The notes below the pieces were generated by a model. That model saw only the letters and a program-made list of their open reading frames with translations. It made no database searches and was not told where the DNA came from. Below, piece after piece: positions 11,601-19,828 of a stretch of 64,000 bases of DNA. Source of the stretch: Gracilaria domingensis (lineage: Eukaryota > Rhodophyta > Florideophyceae > Gracilariales > Gracilariaceae); contig VCMS01000026.1 in the NCBI GenBank assembly GCA_022539475.1, positions 298,530 to 362,529 on the forward strand. The letters run 5' to 3'. A program made the position numbers and the translations under genes. The number at the start of each line of letters is the position of its first letter. Within the stretch, counting starts at the first letter, position 1.

Positions 11601-12616
11601 CTGATCCATCGCCCGCGTTCAACAGACATAAGCACATCTTGATGCAGCGGCGTGGGCATCGCGCCACAATTCTCGACCGAATACCCCATCCACACAAACC
11701 CTCCCGGCTGTAAAATCCCATAGCCCAGCTCGTCCCGCACGGCCACGTCGGGGCAGACCTGCAAGTCGTAGCGCCACGGAAAGGCACCCAAACCATTGAC
11801 GTGGAACACAACTCTCCCGTCTAACCCTCTTACGCCATTCTCCCCATTTCGCCCAGGCGGCCCATTTCGGCCATGGGGCCCGTGCGGAGCGCCTGGCCGC
11901 GACCTGTGAATCGTCCTGGTCATCGGCCGGTTGTCTTGATAGTACGTTTGGTTCTCGACCCACGAGCAGCCCTTCCCACCACGCCCCCCTGGGCCACCTC
12001 TTCCTCCCGGTCCACCCGCACCGCCCGTGCCTGGCCGTCCGGCAACGGCGAGCGGTGGGGTCTTTACGAGCATGAACAAGTCCATGTCGGACACATCTGC
12101 GTCAACCTGAATATTCGCGCCGTTTCCACTGTTGCCTCCTCTCCCACCGTCCCCACCACAACCGCCGTCCTGACCTGGCCCGCCAGCCGTCGCAGAAGAA
12201 TATCTTGTTGCGTCACGCCCGGATGCGCCATACATGCCATTGCCTCCGGGACCGCCTGCGCCGCCAGTTCCGCCGTCCCCGCCCACTGCCTCGAGAAAGG
12301 CGGCGGCATGCGGGTCGGTGATGCGCAGTGTAGACTCGACGGGCGCCTGGTGAGCGATGGAGTGCTTTGCGATGATGACGGCTTCCATGTGTAATTGCAA
12401 GGAGAGGTTGATAGGGGCGGCATCGGCGCCATGCTGACCAGGGGCGCCGTGCATCCCTGACCTGCCAGCGCAGCCGGCCTTTCCTGACTTGCCTGATGCA
12501 CCATGGCACCCAGAGGAAACCAGGCGTACGTGCTGGCCTGGCGTGGCGGGTGTGGTGACTGTTGGGACGGTTACGGCTTGGATTGGGAAGAGTGGGAGGG
12601 GCAAGTTGATCGGCAT
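8633..12616 (-). CDS. Collagen-like Gly-rich protein with PH domain
   Basis: A large single-exon protein of 1,327 residues. Seen, from the ATG at 12616: a short hydrophobic/Pro lead; blocks of collagen-like Gly-X-X repeats at about residues 40-265 (GAPGQHGADA, GGTGGAGGPGGNG, GGRGGPGGRGGKG, GRNGPPGRNGENG) with non-repetitive segments between; a long mixed region with beta-rich character to about 770; a pleckstrin-homology-like domain at about 775-893 (SLKGFLYKNKRKGNCRVRRVF, LLLYYR, then the closing helix Trp in AEWKAEI); and a helical C-terminus. There is no signal peptide, so it is probably cytoplasmic or peripheral at membranes through the PH domain. Similar collagen-like/PH proteins with a conserved domain of unknown function occur in protists. 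The frame is open for 28 residues upstream of the ATG, so an earlier exon cannot be ruled out. Confidence 0.75.
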   Translation of the reverse strand: MPINLPLPLFPIQAVTVPTVTTPATPGQHVRLVSSGCHGASGKSGKAGCAGRSGMHGAPGQHGADAAPINLSLQLHMEAVIIAKHSIAHQAPVESTLRITDPHAAAFLEAVGGDGGTGGAGGPGGNGMYGASGRDATRYSSATAGGPGQDGGCGGDGGRGGNSGNGANIQVDADVSDMDLFMLVKTPPLAVAGRPGTGGAGGPGGRGGPGGRGGKGCSWVENQTYYQDNRPMTRTIHRSRPGAPHGPHGRNGPPGRNGENGVRGLDGRVVFHVNGLGAFPWRYDLQVCPDVAVRDELGYGILQPGGFVWMGYSVENCGAMPTPLHQDVLMSVERGRWIRPCKDNEDEGGGGTSILPCAIEQQTNVRLPEPLRLLLTDITAPIVGDPLHINVDVQHRALVSRINQCMPLVSNQGSRIAVTFPLQVSHMFGNVCTVLGGEAFVAWKVLNVSEQSIGPYAPVPREARVRFSAVDPSQRDIVDDQGQTISTQMFEMGHIEQAMELIPSHFEVGACSPIDGTVEYLSPFPGEIIPVRNIDAGEEAGFICTVRLEGNRGKAAPTPHSQVCLTATLDLGHPRALSELQPIQTRPFQVQVAEPFVFHHGDTKVLLVVNNRTTETEIAQWKALMSVILNVPKETGIALWNVSLYGGFSFTYKVTVPKLPDKQSLGSLFSGDDSLVIFLNNSCTPNAVRTDTSETCPMQHLKRHEPLDACKIYGCSSYIPGRDSGVELRARMRVPVGAHKLCEFEDTDQLLSAAIPTLVPASLLSVGKDGNKRVDPNSSSAAWLESSLKGFLYKNKRKGNCRVRRVFALRKERGLLLYYRKMNSKHPSATFELAHCSLAAEEEEYVPDSETKKQRETLTVITPERELKLSSVTAKGACVGPSLAEWKAEISDGIATAKAMAAAAETEADFGDLNVEDQVRDSSQPINPDFDTRKPLGHDLYCGAKFLTRQMNVSEKMLQNKACQIAESLAGQYPEYPCLVVYKYVQKCDQERNAGIMFNKRNIGDIFVRLGLPLGHSNVVSHCDAGDEQSRNSFIHSGVLSRHNVYGTLKSLPISAKIHILQNVEQDDTLTLEGVVAPYSCLELLIDAILSDVADEQACFRFGSISTSSKLQHSLRPSKKRNEAESWARRMICLSAICEEGAIGIVKSGTKKFEAVFRLCTSLRFMVRSGVPITQRMLKVSRVGLIARAADHLLKKLETNFANAVGLEKADKLQNEDGLSIEKCVSKMMKSGLAEGDEMIMGDKLLSFLRGRYGFGVADASTEDKTVAPIVMQFEEFSAARERDGETNLPVISMKAGLFETDRERQEALSEFLSTWGPGNKVAMVSL

Positions 12617-13102
12617 TGCATCTGGGAAATGATCAGACGAGAAAGATAGTTCGCATCGGACGTCGAGAATACAAAGCCGTTCCGACTCAGCATGTGACAA
12701 AGTGTGTGACTATAGCGAAAGTATAATATGTATGCTCTGTGAAGCTGCGAAGTTGCACGTGCACTGAAGGTGCCAGCGATAATATGAAGGGCTTAACCCT
12801 TACCTGATACGTGTGGTCAAATCAGATTTGTAAGATTCTTACATGCCGGAAGTTATTCATTAGAGGCAGCCAATTGTTTCGATCGCTTCCTACCCACATT
12901 GTTGCCGCACGAGGAGGAGGCGCCCACACGGAAAGCACTCGATAAAATTAGTTAAAACTTTTCAATAGAAGAAACTGCAGAGTAGGAAATCCCTACTAGG
13001 GATGTAACCGGACGGGAAATATCTGCGGACATACAATTATTGTTTTCCTCTCTTTGCCCTTGACGTTAGGCCAGAACATCCACTGCGTGGATAGCTGTGT
13101 AA
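12617..13102. other. Upstream region of the collagen-like gene
   Basis: About 490 bp expected to contain the promoter of the preceding minus-strand gene. An AT-rich TATTATAC lies on the minus strand near 12725. No gene seen. Confidence 0.4.
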
Positions 13103-13274
13103 CTGCTTGACATATAATTCGCACGAACAAATATTAATCGCAAAACGTCCCTTGCGCAGCGATTATGACGACAATTTTTGGAGCCAATCAGAACTCAAAC
13201 CAAAAACAGTGCTTCATACTACTGTTTTTGAAACTACTATTAATATTTGTTCTTGCGAATTATATGATAAGCAG
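13103..13274. mobile_element. 172-bp foldback element (MITE-like)
   Basis: Terminal inverted repeats of 36 bp at 13103-13138 and 13239-13274 match at 33 positions; each begins CTGCTT and ends AATATTAAT. An inner hairpin (CAAAAACAGT...ACTGTTTTTG) lies between. No coding capacity. I see no clear target duplication. Confidence 0.8.
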
Positions 13275-13887
13275 ATAGGTCTTTATTGCTTTCTGCAAAC
13301 ACCCAGATGTTGTCCAAACAACAAAATGGCTGCGGCAAAGATTCCGTACTCACGTCTGCATTGAGAATGTTGACCGTGCGCACGGCATCCCAAATTTGTG
13401 TTACATTGGCGCACAATTTGTTCTGCACTACAGTTTGAACATAAAAATTCAATACGTATTGCGTAGGCATCAATTCTTTTTTGGACTTCTTCCGGTAATG
13501 TTAGCTTCATGATCCATGACCGTCCGTTTGTGATAGTGCATTATTAAATTAATAGATTTTGACCGTCCCTCTATAGCAATTGATTCTGCTGAAGTACCAT
13601 TTAGATATTCATGTAAAGCACCTCCAAATTGGGCAGAACAAAGGGTCCATTCGCAAATTTAAACCCTCGACTGCATATTTGGCTATTTTTAGCTGCCGTG
13701 TAAAACTTTCTGGATTAATTCTGAATAGATGGGATGAACCTGATGCCTTCGGTTGATGCCATTCGTCCCATTAGAACTATTTCATAGTTGTCGAGCACTT
13801 CAACAAAACAAAATAAAAATGACCCGTTTTCATGTCGTTCATGCAACTTCGTGCCGCAAGCAGCCCACAATTACTCATCCAAAAGTA

Positions 13888-15454
13888 CAGTCCGCAAAGT
13901 ACTCATAAGACACCCCCACCGCTTGCTTGTGTAGCGCTCTATCGGCGGATTGTCTAAACTAAAAGCGGGTAAAATGGCGTGTTTTTAAAGGTTAAAAGCA
14001 ACGAACCACAACGTAAGCGCATCAGCAAAGCCAGCGCACAGCAATAAATAATAAAGTAATGTGAAATTTATATACGCCAGCGAAGTTTTACATTGCCAGC
14101 CGCACAATTTGTGCGCTGTACGTCCACTTATTAACCCTTTGTTGCTCCCTTGCGGTCAATTACCTTCAGCAACCTCTGGAAAATAGATTGATACAGCTTT
14201 TGAACATAATCAACTTCAATCTCATCCCAAGCAGTCTTTATTGCGTCCATTTGCTTGTTCTCAGTATTAAACTGACGAAAACCTTCATACACCTTGCTAG
14301 CCATCAGAATCTAGACATTTTCTATAATATTTAGGTCAGAAATTTTAGCTCGCTAGTCCAAGTACTTGAAATTATGCTCGCTTAGAAACGTTTTAGTGTA
14401 TTTTGCGGTTCGCACTGAGACTTTATTGTGTTGAAATGTCCATGTTTTTCCCAATGTTTCAGCGGCAAAAACCAGTAAATCATCACAAACGAGCTTGCAG
14501 TACTTCATTGCACTCAAATTGCCATCGATAACACAGAGTTGTGGCGCACCATAGTAGGACATGCATCCTCGAAACATCACGGAAGCACCACTATTTTTGT
14601 GTTTAGAAAATTAGTGCGGCTCAGTGCAAAGATCATGGCAGTATGATGCCTTACCATCCGGACCATCAAAGTTGAACTTTTTCACCAATGAATATAACCT
14701 TCTTCCAGTCAAATAATCCCCAATTCAAGTGCTTCTTGTCGAATTCCACCCTTCCATTTTTTGACGAGAGCGCGTCATTTGTCCAGTGATCATTTTTTTA
14801 TACATCAGATAGGGAACTTTAGCAAGTATTTGCTGAACACTTCGTACTGAAATTGGTAGTTCGAACTCTTTCTGGATGGTAGAGCCTGATTTGTTCCCAA
14901 GTGTTGCTGCTATGAAGATAGCTCGGGAGGTTGTAGTCGATGGTTTTTTGTTTTTGGGCTTAAAAGAGTTCTGTTGGGCGGGGTGGTGTCAACTTAGAAA
15001 GTTGCGGACGACGCAGCGAGAGCGTTGAAGTGTCCTCGCTATTTCGCTGATGGATATGTGCTGAGCATTAAGGGCTACAATGTGACCCTTTTCGTAGTCT
15101 GTCGGTGCTGAGCCTCGCGGCATATTTGTTTTCTGTTTATAAAGAAATTGGTACCTGCTGATATAGGAAAGCTAGTAGAGTGTGTGCTACTGTTTTGAGC
15201 TTGAATGCTGCTCGTTATGGCGCAAAGTTTGAGTCTTAATGCATGTGTATATATAAAAGTTCGCTGTTTTATGTAAATTGCACTTTTTCTTTATTGCGTA
15301 AGTTCTATTTCTAAGGGAGTTGACGCGCCCGGCGGCCACGTAATTAAAGCAAGTCTATGGCTTTACAGACACTGCTGCTCGTGTCGCTGTTAGACCAGCG
15401 CATGCGCCTGTGGGCGCTAAGCTCTGCAGTGTCTTATGAAAACTTCGTGGGCTG
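13888..15454 (-). mobile_element. Tc1/mariner transposon, complete but dead
   Basis: A 1,567-bp element flanked by TA on both sides (13886-13887 and 15455-15456), the family's target duplication. The ends are inverted repeats starting CAGTCCGCAAAG on the left and CAGCCCACGAAG on the right, both reaching CATAAGACAC, with 21 of 26 positions matching. It encloses a minus-strand transposase pseudogene of the expected length. Confidence 0.88.
14131..15123 (-). pseudogene. Tc1-like transposase pseudogene
   Basis: Reading the minus strand from the ATG at 15123 gives MPRGSAPTDYEKGHIVAL, the standard Tc1 opening, then a helix-turn-helix part (SISEIARTLQRSRCVVRNFL). The catalytic half includes MFRGCMSYYGAPQLCVIDGN, TAKYTKTFLSEHN, and SDLNIIENV, the degraded SPDLNPIENLW motif, ending with DRKGATKG before TAA. 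The 331-codon span fits the usual length of about 340. Several in-frame stops and frame changes are present, for example just after RNFLS and after FKYLD, so it is not functional. Confidence 0.85.
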
Positions 15455-15757
15455 TATCAAGCAAAAACAAAGAATTAAGTGAAGAGAAAGAAAATCTTTA
15501 TTCGAGCAGATGGGCTGCAATGGCCACGGGTTTTACGTCTCCAACAGAAAGGCCTCCAGGGCACCGATGACAGGGCAAGAAGTCCGAAGAACCCAAACTA
15601 GAGCAGCATAGGCGGAATCCGTAAACCGCAGCGTGCTCCTAACCTCTTTCACACACCTGTACGCGAGCTCCGAGCAAGCCCGTATAAGTGACTAACTAAC
15701 TTAGCATCACCGTTACTCATTAGTCAGCCTATTTCCAGCATAGTTAGTCCTAGTACG

Positions 15758-16584
15758 TCACTGGATCGGTTTGCTCTGCTCTGACCAAACCAACGAAGCT
15801 ATAGAGCGCACGATGCGTCTAAAATACTCTCCATTAGAATGCACTAAACCACGTTGGCTTCCGCTGCTCGCCCGCACTTCGTTCGCCACAAACAAACGAA
15901 TCAACTCGCGCATCTCGGATGTGCTTGATAACAGTGATCGACACTGAGACCCTTCCAGACGACCAAGACTACTAAAAAGCCGTTCAGCAGAGGCTGAGGA
16001 TGCTTGAGCACCCAGAAACGCGCGCGCCACCATATTAAAAGGAACTGGACTAAACAAACCATGACTTTCGTTTGTGTTCTTCCAAAACGAAAGTGCCTCA
16101 TTTGGTTCTCTTCGCCCATTGCTCTTGAGTTTTTCTCGCATTTCTTGATGTAGAAGACGAAGCAAAGTCTTCAACGAAGCAGCAGGAACGACCAAAGACG
16201 CATCCAAATACAAAACCTCGCGTATTAAACAATCGTACAACAGCTCAAAGTAACAATCGCGTTCCTCTTGATTGTCTCCTAAAATTTCCAACTCTCACTC
16301 ATTGACATCCAATAAGAATGCCATATGAAATAAAAGAAAGCGACGACCTGCAACATGTGTAACATCTTCTCCAGTGATACCAAAACCCAATTCCTCTCCA
16401 ATAAGCGTCCATGTTGCACCGGAATTTGCGACAGGCTTCCAAGGTGCCCCTAAGCGGCGGTTCAGCGAACTGCACAGCCTCCGGCACAAATCCCGAGTAA
16501 CTGGCTTTATCAAGCGAATCTCACGGGCATGATTCCTGACTACATCAGAACCAGCTATGCTAACTATAGTAGCTCTCGCTGTGA
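15758..16584 (-). pseudogene. hAT transposase C-terminal remnant
   Basis: About 275 codons in one frame with a single TGA at 16295-16297. The C-terminal part carries the hAT dimerisation domain: EALSFWKNTNESHG, PFNMVARAFLGAQASSASAE, RLFSSLGRL, then the SLLSSTSEMRELIRLFV helix. The 5' portion is missing because the LTR at 16585 cuts in, and it does not continue beyond the far LTR at 38363. The catalytic DDE part is therefore absent. Confidence 0.8.
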
Positions 16585-17545
16585 TGTAGAGCAAAACCCC
16601 AGCGATGGGATCGTCTCTCAAGGCGTTTGAGTCCTTGCTCTCTAGACGAGGTAAACTCAGTGGTGAGCCCTCCGAACACGGATAGTGCGGGTGTAAGACC
16701 GCCCGTGGTACGGGATATACCTACGGAGGTTGAGAAGTGAACGGGCCTGATCCAGGAATCCGGCGAAAAGTGACGGAATGGTCGAGGAGGAAGGTACCGT
16801 AGAGCGGTGTAAGCCCTAGGCAAAAAGGGGGAAAAAGAGAGGAATCCCGCGGCGGGACGTGCGGCAAGCAGCAACAGACCCGGCGCCGGGAGATGGCGGT
16901 GTGTATTAAGCCCACGCGGCGTAACTCTACACAGAGACGGCAACGCTACCAATTGTGGTGAAAGCAGTACAACTGCACAAATAAGAAACAAGAACAGTCC
17001 GAAGACACGGAATAAAACAGCCCGAGGGCAAGGCCACAATGGTCAGTATTGCCTGAATGATCCCGAGGGATGAAGCTGAGTCGTACCGTACGCGGTGTTT
17101 CTCCGGAAGGAGTTGTACACTTCGCGATGGCGAAACAGTTCAGAGCCGAACTCGGTTACCCTTTACTGAGGGGCGGAGGTGGCCGCGAGGTCACCTCCTT
17201 ATATCGTAACCGATTACTTAGTTAAACTAAATTAAATAAATAAAGCGCACGCCTGTGCAGGTCCACACACGTGGAAGGTGTGCAACCCGCGGCAGCGACC
17301 AGTAAACTATTCGACTATCATAACACAACATGTTTGAACACACCCAACCCTACACACGCGTACACGCGACCAATATTCATCTGCGCCACGTCATGGCCGA
17401 CCCCTCAGGGTGCCATACCTCAATACTGCCAAAAAGCATCCCATCTGTTGGCCAATATTCATACCTTCCGAGTACCCGGAACCATCCTTACCAGGGGTTT
17501 ATGAAAACAATCCCCGTGTATCGGGCGAGCACGTTCTGCTCTACA
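16585..17545 (-). repeat. 3' LTR of the outer chromovirus
   Basis: A 961-bp copy starting TGTAGAGCAAAAC and ending GCTCTACA on the plus strand, so the LTR ends are themselves short inverted repeats. It matches 37384-38363 along its whole length. A purine run (minus strand AAGGAGGGGGATA) abuts it on the internal side, as a polypurine tract should. Open frames inside it recur in the other LTR and are not genes. Confidence 0.9.
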
Positions 17546-17606
17546 TATCCCCCTCCTTAGCGCAGGAAACATCCGGTTTGCAAGCGGAGACTCATCAGCG
17601 AGCGAG

Positions 17607-17613
17607 TATATAA
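17607..17613 (+). promoter_or_regulatory. TATA box for the antisense gene (outer element)
   Basis: TATATAA lies 62 bp from the inner edge of the LTR and reads toward the antisense gene. The nested element has the same box at the same distance from its LTR. The ATG at 17626 sits too close to it to be the likely start; the next in-frame ATG is at 17743. Confidence 0.65.
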
Positions 17614-17742
17614 GCGCGGTCCACCATGGACATATCCGAGATTCCGGTTCCTCGTCACAACGAGACACACGCGCAAGCGCACTCAACTTCTCTGCACTCA
17701 GACGATTCAGTACTTGAAGTTTCCTCCGCGATCGACGATTCG

Positions 17743-19439
17743 ATGAACCCTCACCAGGGCGACGAGCAGCCTTCCCAAGCCGGGGTTCCGAACGTTTCGG
17801 GTCCCGCAACTCCTGCGACAGGGTATCTCGGCGGTTTCGCCTCCGCTCCTCTGCCTCAGAGTCAACATTACACCTCTACACCGAATCCGGTCGACGTCGC
17901 GGCGTGGAATTCCACTCAGGCGGTACCCTTGCTGGCGACTCCAGCTGGCTGGATAGCGCGTGAATCGCTCCTTGTTCAAGATCCGACTACCGGAGGAAGC
18001 TGGGCCTATTCCAGAGCGCCCTGGTTTCACCTGACAGCGGTTCGCAACAGTGCGTTGATGTATTCATACACCGAGAACGGTATGCTGCCTGGCGGCCTGC
18101 ACCGAGATATGGTGGATTCCTAGGATTGGAGACACCGCGTGGCGGTTGCACCTCACGTGTTGTCACGGAAACGGCGAGGCCGTGGATACGAAACGCTGGA
18201 TGAAGCGCGCGCGGCTATGGCGCGATTGGCATACTTTCGGAAGGATCGAGCCTCGTTCCCCGAGAGGATCCCCGAGTCATACGGGTTCGACCTTTCCCGG
18301 TTCCGAACTTACGGAGAGATCAAGTATGGCGCGAACCTCGCGGACTTCCAAGCGGCGTAAAACTTCCCGGAGTCGATGCCGACGGAAATTCTCCTGTTCA
18401 ACAGGCCTATCCTTCGAGCGGGGTTCCGATATCTACATCGCCCTTCGGGAGAGGGAAGCTTCTTCGACCGATTGCGAAACGAACGCAAGTGGCGATCGCG
18501 GTTCGGGTATCTGATTGCACACCAGAACATGGAGGTTGAACGTTTGCGTCCGGACGCACTAGCGGCTCGATTCGCTCCACTCCATTGTGGTGGGCTCACT
18601 ATGAGGTACCACGCGGGTGTTTCCCGGAATTGCCTCCGTGCATCTCCTATTTGGGGTCGCGCATGATTGCGAATTCGCACTCGGAGTGTTGGATGCTCTT
18701 CATCGCCGAATGGGCCGCTCGCGTTGCCGCGTTTATGCTATGGGAAGCATATGACCAGAACCGTGTTTGGTATTTGCCTCCGAGGTTACGGAATGTGATT
18801 AGATCACTGGACTTATACATCGCGCTCGGTTCGGACGACAACGTCAGCGAGGCCATCAGCCTTATCGATCTCATCGATTCCATTGATTGGAGTACCGTTC
18901 CGGCGGAAAACGTCCCCAGGGGCACTCGTTCGCACTACGACTGTTGGCCAGGGCGAAGACATCCGGTTGCCGGTGACTTCGTGTATTACGATCCCAGGGA
19001 GGGAGCTACCCTCCCGAAGGAGCGGGCTCTCGTCCTACGTGGACTTCATCCAGTGGTTCCGACCGATCACCCTATTGGGTTCAGGTTTTCCGACAACTAT
19101 TACTCTGTAGCGGAGGAGGACGATCCAATGATGGATGACACTGTGGAAGACCCGGCAACGGAAGGCCCGTCGGCGGCTTCCGCAGGAGTTCCGGTTGTCG
19201 GAGGGGCGGCTGCGCCAGTTGCTCCTATCGGTTGGGGCGTGGGCCCTTCGCAGGGAAATATTGACCCTCGCGTGATAGCGATGCGCAACCAACTCCTCGG
19301 ACTTGGGTTGCCGGTTCCACCGGATATGTACGACCTCGGCCAGCTGTTGGCATTAGGCGCGCAGGCTTTCGCGAGTCAGCCTCCCCAAGCGGGGCCGTCC
19401 AACCCTGGAGGTGCCGGTCCTTCGACCGGATGGCAGTGA
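17743..19439 (+). pseudogene. Antisense accessory gene of the outer element
   Basis: An extra gene read opposite to gag-pol, from the LTR side inward. The predicted product is about 565 residues and I recognise no domain. Seen: a Pro/Ser-rich N-terminus, then blocks shared with the nested element's gene, including RFRTYGEIKYG (RYRTFGEVGYG), RPILRAGFRYLHRP (RPILRAEFRFLRRP), ERKWRSRFG, MEVERL, VPRGCFPELPPCISYLGS (VPRGCYVELPPCLTYIGS), a Trp/Ala helix ending EAYDQNRVW, and IDSIDWSTVPA. The C-terminus is Pro/Gly-rich. Damage in this copy: TAG at 18121, TAA at 18358 and a frame change near 18590. The TAG stands where the nested copy has a Trp codon. Confidence 0.8.
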
Positions 19440-19828
19440 TCCCAACAGTGGGTTCCCTCCATGATGGGCTGTAGTAGGCTCTGCGACGAACGCACTCCGC
19501 AATAGCTAGCGGTACAACTTCTCCTTATAATAAAATCGACTTCGATATCACTTCCTTCATAACCGGTTTACGGTTCAACGCTTCTTCGCGTATCGTCGTT
19601 CCAAGACGATGGTCCAAACTGCGTGTAGCTTCACGACATGTTCAGATTGACCGTTAGACGTTAGTTCGCTTCTTTCCGATAAATCGGCGTCCGTTAGACG
19701 GAAATCACCTTTCTTCTTCATCCCTTCGATACTTTCTTCCTTAGGAACAAACCAAACTTCTTGGTAGTACCATCAATGATTCTCCCACAAGTGGGTCCGT
19801 CGATTGCCCTTACGACACGGCGGCACTG
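19440..19828. other. Convergent spacer with micro-hairpins (outer element)
   Basis: Between the end of the antisense gene and the end of the chromodomain reading frame. It holds several tiny stem-loops such as CCGATAAATCGG, CCGTTAGACGG and CCCACAAGTGGG. The matching spacer in the nested element has the same kind of content, so these may be bidirectional 3'-end signals. Confidence 0.5.

Noticed and set aside
11873..12394. Frames antisense to the collagen-like gene
   Set aside because: They are shadows of the Gly-rich repeats, whose biased codons keep the other frames open.
13107..13364. 85-codon frame across the foldback element
   Set aside because: It reads through inverted repeats and has no coding character.
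16560..17039. Long minus-strand frame also present at 37356-37850
   Set aside because: It lies within the outer LTR pair; the similarity is due to the LTRs and the frame has no protein features.
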